Part shown: positions 45,667 through 52,887 of the stretch, piece after piece
Numbering within the stretch: the first letter of the stretch is position 1
Layout: every line of letters starts with the position of its first letter
DNA from: Pedobacter panaciterrae
Lineage (GTDB): Bacteria; Bacteroidota; Bacteroidia; Sphingobacteriales; Sphingobacteriaceae
Direction of reading: 5' to 3'
Assembly: GCF_001636695.1 (NCBI RefSeq)
Contig: NZ_LGEL01000034.1
Location: 1 to 52,906, forward strand
Length of the DNA: 52,906 bases
The notes under the pieces: model-generated
Told to the model about the DNA's origin: nothing
The model's input: the letters and a program-made list of their open reading frames with translations, nothing else
The model's database searches: none
Made by a program: the position numbers and the translations under genes

Positions 45667-45762
45667 GTTTGGGTTTAAACTTGTTTAGTTGTATTGCAGC
45701 AATTTTAATAGGGTGTAGATCTGAACATTGGTCAGGGATGTTAGCGCATCTCTGACTTTTTA
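45667..45762 (+). ncRNA. Candidate cis-antisense RNA to the second SusC leader
   Basis: About 95 nt on the plus strand, opposite the SusC leader. The 5' end reads GTTTGGGTTT (45667-45676), matching the 5' end of the antisense candidate at the first locus. The end is a 10-bp hairpin (45731-45740 with 45747-45756) followed by TTTTT. One stem position is G-U in this RNA and A-C in the sense strand, favouring the antisense RNA as the functional molecule. The likely role is repression of SusC, by analogy with Bacteroides DonS. Confidence 0.6.
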
Positions 45763-45784
45763 GATTACCGCCCTCCAGGTAGTT

Positions 45785-46972
45785 TTATGGCATAACGATA
45801 ATCCTCCTTCCTGATATTTTAAAGTGAACATTTCCGGTTAATTCTAATACATCCAGAAGGGATGATATATTTTTTGACCTTTCAACCTGCCCTAAAAAAG
45901 ACTGATCTTCCAGTTTTCCTTCATAAACCACTTCCACATCATACCACCTTGCCACCTTTGCCATGATATTCTCCAGCTTTTCATCGTTAAACAGGAAATA
46001 GCCGTTTTTCCAGGCAATAGCCTCTTTTATATTTGCATTTCCAACAACAGTATGCCTGTTTTTTTTGTTGATTTTTGCTTCTTCACCTGGCTTTAACAGC
46101 CATGATCTGGCAGGAACTGCAGGATCTGAAACCTTAACAGCACCTTCAAGTAAAGTAGTTCTATCGAATTCCTCATCAGCATAACTGCTGATGTTAAAAT
46201 GTGTACCCTTTACTTCTATTTCCTGATTACGGGTCAGTACTTTAAATGGAACTTTCTTATTTTTAGCAACCTCAAAGTAAGCCTCTCCCAGAAGTTCAAC
46301 TTTTCTTTCCTTAGTGCCAAATTTAACCGGAAAACGCAATTCAGACATCGCATTGAGCCAAACGTTTGTTCCATCGGGCAAGGTAAGGTTATAGGTGCCG
46401 GCTTTGGGAACAATTAAAGTATTGTACAATAGCTCTTCCTGACCGGATGACTGGCCATTGATATAAGACAAGCCACCTTTGCGGCCCGACATTTTTGTGC
46501 CATCCTTTTCCTGCAGCACCACTTCGGCACTATCCAAACTAACTTTCTTCCCATCAGATAAAACAAGTACGGCTACATTACTGCCCGGCAGCACATCATC
46601 CTTATACTTATGTACTGCAAGCGGCATTTCTGGCTTGTCCTGCTGCTTGCTATACATCAGCCAAAACCCTATTGAACTTAATATGAGCGCAAATACCGCG
46701 GCATATTTTAAGAATCCATATTTCCTTATTTTTTTTTTGTTATTGTCCTGATAACGTTGGTTCACTTTATTCCAGGCCCGGTCAATATTAAGACTGTTCA
46801 TATAGTCCAGCCTTTCCTGAGCAGGAGCTGTTTCTTTATAATATTCCAGAAGTTTACGCTTATGCTCATCTTTTTCAAGTATTTGCATAAGGCGGGCCTC
46901 CTCCTCTGTCGAAAGCGTGTTACACAGATAACCTGAAACCAGGTTTGCAAATTCATAAGTTTCTTTTTTCAT
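45785..46972 (-). CDS. FecR-type anti-sigma factor
   Basis: 395 residues. Cytoplasmic part (1-83), membrane segment (FLKYAAVFALILSSIGFWLM, about 87-106), periplasmic FecR domain (VPKAGTYNLTLPDGTNVWLN, MSELRFPVKF, RKVELLGEAYFEV, IEVKGTHFNISSY), and C-terminal DUF4974 (GYFLFNDEKLENIMAKVARW, ISGRRIIVMP). It is the expected partner of the sigma factor at 48281-48838, but the two are separated by an oppositely oriented ATPase gene. Confidence 0.95.
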   Translation of the reverse strand: MKKETYEFANLVSGYLCNTLSTEEEARLMQILEKDEHKRKLLEYYKETAPAQERLDYMNSLNIDRAWNKVNQRYQDNNKKKIRKYGFLKYAAVFALILSSIGFWLMYSKQQDKPEMPLAVHKYKDDVLPGSNVAVLVLSDGKKVSLDSAEVVLQEKDGTKMSGRKGGLSYINGQSSGQEELLYNTLIVPKAGTYNLTLPDGTNVWLNAMSELRFPVKFGTKERKVELLGEAYFEVAKNKKVPFKVLTRNQEIEVKGTHFNISSYADEEFDRTTLLEGAVKVSDPAVPARSWLLKPGEEAKINKKNRHTVVGNANIKEAIAWKNGYFLFNDEKLENIMAKVARWYDVEVVYEGKLEDQSFLGQVERSKNISSLLDVLELTGNVHFKISGRRIIVMP

Positions 46973-47044
46973 AATCAGGGCTGATCTCTATAGTAGTAAG
47001 AAACCTGAAAATGAAAAGTGGGTGAAATTATTTTAAAGAAACTC

Positions 47045-47091
47045 ATTAACCTAGTAAATCCAAAGTTAAAGTTTGGATTTACTAGGTTAAT
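47045..47091. promoter_or_regulatory. Operator palindrome at the ATPase promoter
   Basis: A perfect 20-bp inverted repeat (47045-47064 and 47072-47091, 7-base loop; half-site contains CCTAGTAAATCCAAA) ends 16 bp before the ATPase start. On the plus strand TTTG (47072-47075), 19 bases and TAATTTTG (47095-47102) form a -33/-7 promoter, so the palindrome covers the -33 side and the spacer. On the minus strand TAACTTTG (47068-47061) is a possible -7 box facing FecR. Confidence 0.8.
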
Positions 47092-47107
47092 TCGTAATTT
47101 TGACTCT

Positions 47108-48271
47108 ATGGTAAAAAGAAATCTGGAATCAGCGCTCTTGCAAAAGCTTAAAAAATCACCTGCAGTTGCCATATTAGGGCCCAGACAAGTAGGTAAAACA
47201 ACCTTGGCTAAACAGTTGAAATCTGATCAGCACGAGAGTTTGTATCTTGACATGGAAAACCCTAATGATCAAAACAAATTGCAGGATGCATTTAGCTATC
47301 TGACTTTACATGAAGATAGCAGGATAATTATAGACGAAATTCAACTAATGCCATCTTTGTTCGCTGTTTTAAGACCTTTAATTGATGCAAAACGTACAGC
47401 AGGGAGATTTATTTTACTTGGCTCGGCTTCCCCTCTTTTGGTAAAAGGGGTATCTGAATCTCTCGCCGGTCGCATTGCCTATACAGAATTAACTCCTATT
47501 GGGATAACAGAATTAACTGATCAGTTAGACTATAAAATGAATTGGTTTAGAGGCGGTTTTCCGGAAGCTCTTTTAGCCACGGATGACGACTATGCAATTG
47601 AATGGCTAGATGATTTTATAAGAAGTTATGTAGAGCGGGATTTGGCGATATTATTTGGTGTTACACTTTCTTCTGTAACATTGCGTAATTTTTGGAGTAT
47701 GCTTGCACACTCAAATGGAAATTTGTTAAATGCAGAAGTCTTTGCAAGATCGCTTGGCGTGAGTGCCACAACGGTAATGAAATATCTTGATTTTTTAGAG
47801 GGAGGATATATGGTTAGGCGTTTGCAACCGTGGTTTGTAAACGCAAAAAAAAGACTAATAAAATCGCCCAAAACATACATTCGCGATACGGGAATACTTC
47901 ATCGGTTGTTAAATATATCAAATCTGGATAATCTTTTTGGACATCCGGGAGCTGGAGGCTCGTGGGAAGGTTATGTTGTGGAGCAAATTTTCCAGGCTAA
48001 ACCTGATCATTTAGATCTGTTTTTTTACCGGACTCAGGCAGGGGCTGAATGTGATCTGTTGCTTGTTCAGGGTATTACCCCTGTAGCTTGCATAGAAATC
48101 AAGTTATCAAATGCACCGGTTGTATCCAGAGGCTTTTTAAACTGTATACAAGATCTGGAGCCGAAATCGAGCTTTATCATTACACCTCAAAGCGACACCT
48201 ATGTTGCCAGCCACGATGTTACAATTACGAGCCTCTCTGCTTTTATTGCAACAAGGTTGGACTTACTTTAA
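47108..48271 (+). CDS. AAA ATPase with DUF4143 / PD-(D/E)XK-like domain
   Basis: 387 residues from ATG 47108 (MVKRNLESALLQ), the usual family start; an in-frame ATG at 47018 would translate the operator palindrome. Walker A is 24-32 (GPRQVGKTT) and Walker B is RIIIDEIQ (Asp76-Glu77). A winged-helix-like middle part follows, then a C-terminal DUF4143 region with a nuclease-like E314-C-D316 ... E330-I-K332 pattern. This mobile-looking, very common family has no settled function. The predicted transcription start falls at or next to the ATG, so the message may be leaderless. It splits a sigma-FecR pair. Confidence 0.93.
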   Translation: MVKRNLESALLQKLKKSPAVAILGPRQVGKTTLAKQLKSDQHESLYLDMENPNDQNKLQDAFSYLTLHEDSRIIIDEIQLMPSLFAVLRPLIDAKRTAGRFILLGSASPLLVKGVSESLAGRIAYTELTPIGITELTDQLDYKMNWFRGGFPEALLATDDDYAIEWLDDFIRSYVERDLAILFGVTLSSVTLRNFWSMLAHSNGNLLNAEVFARSLGVSATTVMKYLDFLEGGYMVRRLQPWFVNAKKRLIKSPKTYIRDTGILHRLLNISNLDNLFGHPGAGGSWEGYVVEQIFQAKPDHLDLFFYRTQAGAECDLLLVQGITPVACIEIKLSNAPVVSRGFLNCIQDLEPKSSFIITPQSDTYVASHDVTITSLSAFIATRLDLL

Positions 48272-48280
48272 AAAAGGGAT

Positions 48281-48838
48281 CTATTTGCCAAGTAAAATGC
48301 TTAAAAAAACAAGATAAGCGGTATCACCAAGAATTACCTTAAGCAGGCTTAGTGCTTTCTGTTTTTGGTATTTTACGCTATCAATGCTCACATTTAATAG
48401 CTCAGCAATCTTACGGTTTTTCATCCCTTCCAGGTACCCATACCTAAGCACCAGGGCACAGTCCTCTGGCAGTTCATTAATTGCATTATATATTTCCGCC
48501 ATGATCTCTGCATGTATGATTCCATCCAGAATTTTAGGATCATCAAGCACATCAAGCGGGTGATTTTTATGATAAGAGTCTACTACCTTATGATGCCTAA
48601 GTCTGTTTAAACATGCATGTTTAACAGATGAATATAAAAATGATTTTAAGGCATTTGGATTGGTTGAAACGGAATCCTTTTGTTCCAAAAAAACGATAAA
48701 GGCATCCTGTACCACATCCTCTGCGGCATCCTGATCCTTCAATATGTAACAAGCAAAATCGCATAACCTGGGATAGAATTTCTTAAAAACTTCTTCAGGG
48801 AATATACGACTACCCTCTCCACTAAGTCTTGTAAACAT
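48281..48838 (-). CDS. ECF sigma factor of the second SusCD locus
   Basis: 185 residues. Region 2 (YILKDQDAAEDVVQDAFIVF, LKSFLYSSVKHACLNRLRHH) and region 4 (LPEDCALVLRYGYLEGMKNR, KIAELLNVSIDSVKYQKQKA) are clear. The C-terminus is hydrophobic (AYLVFLSILLGK), as in the first sigma factor (AYLSILFIK). It should drive the downstream FecR-SusC-SusD-hydrolase genes, but any transcript reading on would pass antisense through the ATPase gene for 1.2 kb. Confidence 0.94.
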   Translation of the reverse strand: MFTRLSGEGSRIFPEEVFKKFYPRLCDFACYILKDQDAAEDVVQDAFIVFLEQKDSVSTNPNALKSFLYSSVKHACLNRLRHHKVVDSYHKNHPLDVLDDPKILDGIIHAEIMAEIYNAINELPEDCALVLRYGYLEGMKNRKIAELLNVSIDSVKYQKQKALSLLKVILGDTAYLVFLSILLGK

Positions 48839-49009
48839 CGTTACAGTTTATTTGGTTAATCAAAGAAAGTAGTTTTTCATTATATATCTTTAATTATTTT
48901 GTCAATTTATTCAGGGATATTGGCAATATCTGTATTGTTGATTTGTTTGTTTCACTTGAACTTATATATATTCGTCGAAATAAAACATGTATGTAAAAGA
49001 CTAATATTA

Positions 49010-49017
49010 TATTTTTG
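49010..49017 (+). promoter_or_regulatory. -7 promoter box of the candidate structured RNA
   Basis: TATTTTTG matches TAnnTTTG. The expected start is about 49022-49024, right at a 7-bp hairpin (49024-49040) that opens the candidate RNA. The -33 side has no clear TTG. Confidence 0.5.
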
Positions 49018-49022
49018 CGAAA

Positions 49023-49205
49023 TCTTCAAAATATTTGAAGCATTTAGCACTTAAGAATCTCGATTTAGAAACCTAGGAAATTTCAATCGCAACGAGAGGA
49101 TAAGTGAAAGTGCTCACGCTGAAAGCGTGGGCTCTGCTTATTCGTTGCACGGTCTCCTAGGACCTCTGAATCGGTAAGTGGGGTTCCACGCTTTTTGCGT
49201 TAAAG
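49023..49205 (+). ncRNA. Candidate structured non-coding RNA (rod-like)
   Basis: After a 5' hairpin (49024-49040), nested complementary segments build one long rod: 49048-49053 with 49175-49180; 49061-49068 with 49166-49173; 49072-49078 with 49155-49161; 49089-49095 with 49142-49148; 49100-49104 with 49137-49141; apical stem 49112-49120 with 49124-49132 (GAA loop). Two pairs are U-G on the plus strand and would be A-C on the minus strand, fixing the orientation. The shape recalls 6S RNA, but no sequence match is claimed. The 3' end is uncertain; no U-tract terminator is seen. Confidence 0.6.
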
Positions 49206-49361
49206 AGATTTTAAATCTTTAATCCTCCTTACCAGATTCCATATAATATCGGCCATGATTATTATAAATATGGAAGTACTTATAACAATTCTTTACTCAC
49301 TAATACTTTGCCCACCAGATTGAGCAAGATTATTCCTTTCTCATAAATTGTCATGAACAGT

Positions 49362-49454
49362 GTCGGGACAACTTGGAGGCAGGTTGGGGTTTTCTTCGGG
49401 AAAAGGTACCTGTTTCCCGAAGAAAACCCCAATTAAACCCCATTCTGCCCCGAC
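49362..49454. repeat. Long inverted repeat, 20-bp perfect core
   Basis: The core arms 49384-49403 and 49413-49432 (half-site TTGGGGTTTTCTTCGGGAAA) are perfect, with a 9-base loop that holds the palindrome AGGTACCT. Outer pairings GTCGGG/CCCGAC (49362-49367 with 49449-49454) and GCAG/CTGC extend it to 93 bp. No gene overlaps it. It could be a small non-autonomous mobile element or a strong RNA hairpin. Confidence 0.75.
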
Positions 49455-49549
49455 TCTGCCCAACAAAAGGTTCTGGCTAGAAGAAACTATTTAAAAACGA
49501 ACAAATCATCGTAATGGCCACGCTTTGCCTAAAAATTAACCACTAAAAA

Positions 49550-49636
49550 ATGAAAAGATCAACGAAACCAACAGAATATATCATCATAAAAGCCAACACC
49601 AAAAGTAAATTATATAAGCTCATGGCCAAACTATAA
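49550..49636 (+). CDS. Possible small peptide gene (28 residues)
   Basis: Encodes MKRSTKPTEYIIIKANTKSK then LYKLMAKL, a basic peptide without a membrane segment. Its stop lies 6 bp before the next start, which suggests a short two-gene unit or a leader peptide. No homology is known to me. Confidence 0.35.
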   Translation: MKRSTKPTEYIIIKANTKSKLYKLMAKL

Positions 49637-49642
49637 ACTAAT

Positions 49643-50095
49643 ATGGGACTAACCAAACCAGCCACCTTTACAATGGCTACAATATGTTTAAACTTAAGCT
49701 ATTGTCAACTCAAAGAAGAATTATCTGAAGAAAGCTATTTACAACTTTATCAATATGGTTTCTCTGAATTTAAGTCTGGCTATACGCCAGCCTTAAGGAT
49801 CAAAAAGAACAATAGAGGCCAAACCCTTACCGTTCTTAACTATACAGTTGAACAGCTGTTTGCTACAGCTTATGGAGAAGGACTTTCCATCAATCATGAT
49901 CAGACTATTATTGATGTAAAGGAACGTATAAAGCTACAGGGAATTAGGTGTTATAAACTATTTGTCCCTCAGCAACAAGCAGCTAATTTCTACTGTATAA
50001 TGCAACAAAATTTAAAACTGGAATTTCCGGATTATCAAGTAACCATTGAACTCGTTGAAAATGAAAAATATATGATTATTACAGACATAGTGTAG
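49643..50095 (+). CDS. Small protein, DUF3738-like by eye
   Basis: 150 residues, no signal peptide. The order of motifs (GYTPALRIKKNN, LTVLNYTVEQLFATAYGEGL, RCYKLFVPQQQAANFYCIMQ, QNLKLEFPDYQVTIELVENE) resembles a DUF3738 domain, which in Bacteroidota usually belongs to a larger thioredoxin-like protein. Here it stands alone, so it may be a domain fragment or a free-standing version. Confidence in the family is low. The frame uses codons like its neighbours and is followed by a palindromic repeat element. Confidence 0.6.
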   Translation: MGLTKPATFTMATICLNLSYCQLKEELSEESYLQLYQYGFSEFKSGYTPALRIKKNNRGQTLTVLNYTVEQLFATAYGEGLSINHDQTIIDVKERIKLQGIRCYKLFVPQQQAANFYCIMQQNLKLEFPDYQVTIELVENEKYMIITDIV

Positions 50096-50110
50096 CCGGA
50101 AATTCCGAGT

Positions 50111-50230
50111 GGCCGTCATTTTGACCCAGTCCGTCATCTCGCCCCAGTCCGTCATCTCGACGATAGGAGAGATCTCTTGTTTAGGCATAATTCAAGAGAT
50201 CTCTCCTATCGTCGAGATGACGGACTGGGG
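50111..50230. repeat. Palindromic repeat element, copy at 50.1 kb
   Basis: Two 18-bp direct units (50111-50128 and 50129-50146; CCGTCAT core) lead into a perfect 38-bp inverted repeat, 50142-50179 and 50193-50230, with a 13-base loop containing GCATAAT. The inner 30 bases of each arm are the same as at 17.5 kb. The outer bases (CCCCAGTC/GACTGGGG) are particular to this locus. Confidence 0.95.
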
Positions 50231-50308
50231 GCTTATCCATCTTTGGTTTTTTACTGTGTACAAATCAAGCATGCTTCCACGATTGTTTAATAGTTGCGAC
50301 ATATCATC

Positions 50309-50346
50309 TTCAGGGTTGGTTCAGATGGAACTGAACCAACCCTGAA
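50309..50346. repeat. 16-bp perfect hairpin
   Basis: Arms 50309-50324 and 50331-50346 (TTCAGGGTTGGTTCAG and its complement) with a 6-base loop. It has no T-run, so it is not a clear terminator. The rest of the gap (50347-50754) holds no gene I can support. Confidence 0.7.
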
Positions 50347-50754
50347 CAAAGTCTGGAACAGTTGTTAAATAAACATGACAGCAATAGTTTAGAACATTCT
50401 TTTTGGGTGGTTCTGATCATTCTGCCCAGCTACCAGTATTATACCCTTTTTATTCGGCTCTGGCCGAGCGAGGCCCGAACAATGTTCGTTTAAGAATACA
50501 GCAAAGAACGACTATATTATATACCGCAGTTAGTACATTTCTACAACCTGAAGCCAAGCCAAAACTCATCCAATTTCATTGGTAATCAATCGAATGGCTT
50601 CTATACATTAAATATAAAAAGAATATAAATACAATGATGCGTTGTATGCGTTCTTCAACGCTAATTAGTGGAATATGCGTAATGAGACACATTATGCACT
50701 TTATATGATTTTAAAATGATACTACAGCTTAATGCAAATAAAGGCAGTCGGTAA

Positions 50755-51351
50755 TTATCCGGATACTAAGCCACCTTCAAACTGCACAGGAAAATAGAAA
50801 TGCCCAGTGGCAACATGCTGAAGCTTAAGAATCTTTTTCCTGCTTTTATCCAGAAATACTTTAAAATATTGCTTTTCATGAGTTTCTGTATTTTCAAAAA
50901 CCAGAATGTCTTTACCTTTCTGCTGAGTGAATTCATAAGAAGTCAGATCGTTAGAAAACTTTAAAAAACTCCACCGTACATCATAATCTTTCTCCATACT
51001 TTTTTTTAGCGTAACCGTATCAACGGCAATAGACCTCCTTAAGTTGGCTACCCCCTCAAACTCGATAATCTCACGAAATACATCATCTGCTTTGAGCACC
51101 GTATCTGCATTGATTTGCCAGGCAAATGCCAATGGCAACTCCTGCATTGCCTGCTCAATGATCTTTAAGACAGGAGATCCATTCGATTGTTGTTTTCGGC
51201 TATCAAGCGATGAAAGTTTTATTTTAGGTGGCGGTACCTGCTTATTTGCTTTGACCTGGGCTGAAGCATCCAGTTGAAAAAAAGTAAATAATACAATTAG
51301 TACCAGATTAGGCTTAACAAAAGGAAGCTTTTTAGGAAGAAAGAATAACAT
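50755..51351 (-). CDS. Secreted protein of unknown function
   Basis: 198 residues, hydrophobic export signal (LVLIVLFTFFQLDASAQ, about 16-32). The mature part has a Lys-rich linker and a beta-rich body (DVRWSFLKFSNDLTSYEFTQ, YFKVFLDKSRKKILKLQHVA). No family is recognised. It sits alone, 98 bp from the next minus-strand secreted protein gene. Confidence 0.7.
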   Translation of the reverse strand: MLFFLPKKLPFVKPNLVLIVLFTFFQLDASAQVKANKQVPPPKIKLSSLDSRKQQSNGSPVLKIIEQAMQELPLAFAWQINADTVLKADDVFREIIEFEGVANLRRSIAVDTVTLKKSMEKDYDVRWSFLKFSNDLTSYEFTQQKGKDILVFENTETHEKQYFKVFLDKSRKKILKLQHVATGHFYFPVQFEGGLVSG

Positions 51352-51449
51352 AGGGCGACTAATAAATTCAGCTCAATTTAAAGCAATTTTTATTCCAATC
51401 GCATTTAACTAATTCAGGTTTGGCTTGATCATTATATGAAAACATCATA

Positions 51450-52094
51450 CTACTCTCCATGCAAAATAGCGTAGTATTGAGAATTATACCTAAGCGTAAT
51501 TATAATAAAGAGGTCTAAGATTGCTTTGTAGTCTCGGAGTTCCTGAAATTTTGAAAGCTCGTTTGTAAATTCAGATGGAGATCCAAATCTAAATTCATTT
51601 ACTTGATCTTCGGTTTTAGTTTCAATTTTATAGGGCGTTGCAAACCCTCTATTTTTAATTATAGTATTCTGAGATGGTAAAGAAAATATATGATGTTCTT
51701 TAAATTCTCTAAACACTGAATCCAAATTCATATGCACAACTTCAAACTTCCTAAAAGGATATTTTTCCCATTTTTCAATATTTTTTACCGAATCAGGCCA
51801 GTTAACCCCACTACTTATCATCTCTATTTTTTTGACATAGAGTTTTGCATCATAAATATTTTTCTTTTTACTGAGTACAAAGATGGTGTAATATGCACCT
51901 GTGCGGATTGCATGTAACCGAATCTCGAAATCATTTGAACTTTGCTTTATATCTTTTAGCTTGAATCCATTCCTGAATTCAAATTCAGGACAATCACAAA
52001 ACCTATTAACAAGTTGGTAAGAAGTTGTCTGAGCGCTGGAAGCACCAGATATGAAAATACCTAATAGGAAAAGAATTCTTTTTATAAAAGTCAT
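51450..52094 (-). CDS. Secreted protein of unknown function
   Basis: About 214 residues from ATG 52094 (MTFIKRILFLLGIFISGASS, a signal peptide ending SAQ). An in-frame ATG at 52136 is rejected because a -7 box (CAAACATA on the plus strand, TATGTTTG on the minus, 52137-52130) lies between the two starts. The mature part has a Cys pair (FCDCPEF) and a beta-rich core (EIRLHAIRTGAYYTIFVLSK). No family is recognised. Confidence 0.75.
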   Translation of the reverse strand: MTFIKRILFLLGIFISGASSAQTTSYQLVNRFCDCPEFEFRNGFKLKDIKQSSNDFEIRLHAIRTGAYYTIFVLSKKKNIYDAKLYVKKIEMISSGVNWPDSVKNIEKWEKYPFRKFEVVHMNLDSVFREFKEHHIFSLPSQNTIIKNRGFATPYKIETKTEDQVNEFRFGSPSEFTNELSKFQELRDYKAILDLFIIITLRYNSQYYAILHGE

Positions 52095-52129
52095 CGCGTT
52101 GCCTTTCTTGATACTTTCGTCATTCTTTC

Positions 52130-52137
52130 CAAACATA
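52130..52137 (-). promoter_or_regulatory. -7 promoter box that sets the start of the downstream gene
   Basis: TATGTTTG on the minus strand matches TAnnTTTG. It lies 36 bp upstream of ATG 52094 and overlaps the alternative ATG at 52136, which supports the shorter start. Confidence 0.45.
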
Positions 52138-52252
52138 GCTGTAAGATAAATAAATATTGGGATTTAACAATCTGACATAGTATGTTTTCAACTTATCAGT
52201 GTAATAACCGACATTTATTAAAAACTCATTTAAATAGACCCATAATAACTTT

Positions 52253-52887
52253 ATGAAAAATGCTCTTTCTTTAATTTTTGTACTATTCAGTTTATCCCTA
52301 AGTGCGCAAAAGACTGTGAAATTTGTTGATGAAGCTACTTTAACTCCAACAGAAAAAGAAGCACGCAGGATTAAAATTGAACAATATATATTGAAAAAAA
52401 CTGATGTATCGATAAAAAGTCCCACAGGATACATACGATACGCAAAAGAACTTCCATTTTATTGTAATAGTAGCCATATGAACTTTGGATTCATTAACCG
52501 GGATAGCACTATTTTGATTGGAATAGGTGTCTTTAAAAGAGACTCTCTTGATTACATAAGAGAAACTAAAATTATTAGAAAAATAAGCCCAGAATTAATA
52601 AACTATGATCCAGATAATGAATGGCTGGCTACATTCAGAGCCCAGGTAGATTCTACGAATTTTAAACCGTTGCTTTATTCCGGAGCAAAATTAAAAAAAT
52701 ATAATGCAGATGGAGGTGTGGAATTCTCGAAGTCTTGTGATGCGTTGTTACTTAATGAATATAAAGTAGAAAGAAAAGTCGTCCTAAATAAAAAATATCG
52801 AGGAATCATTGAGATTACTTATTTCATCAGACAAGGTACAAAGGCTGATATATCCAAATTAGTAAAAAATAGTGCAAACATTATTTA
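52253..52887 (+). CDS. Secreted protein of unknown function, 3' end missing
   Basis: About 211 residues before the contig end. Signal peptide MKNALSLIFVLFSLSLSAQ, then an acidic/basic helical segment and a beta-rich body (SHMNFGFINRDSTILIGIGV, GGVEFSKSC). The frame has no stop before the adapter. TAACTTTA (52246-52253), one base from the -7 consensus, touches the ATG. It is divergent from the preceding secreted protein gene, with which it shares small size and export but no visible homology. Confidence 0.75.

Noticed and set aside
47018-47107. Longer start for the ATPase
   Set aside because: The extra 30 residues are a translation of the operator palindrome; family proteins start at MVKRNLE, and the -7 box lies inside the extension.
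46975-47172. 65-codon minus-strand frame across the ATPase start
   Set aside because: It covers the palindrome and promoter and has no protein-like character.
49174-49200. tRNA-like segment (GGGGTTCCACGC)
   Set aside because: No acceptor, anticodon or D-arm partner segments can be found; it belongs to the 3' part of the candidate structured RNA.
49023-49205. Naming the structured RNA as 6S, SRP or tmRNA
   Set aside because: No conserved sequence blocks of these RNAs could be matched by eye; only the general rod shape resembles 6S.
50403-50585. 60-codon open frame in the 50.3-50.7 kb gap
   Set aside because: No recognisable motif, no start signal, and composition unlike the surrounding genes; possibly remnant DNA but not supportable.
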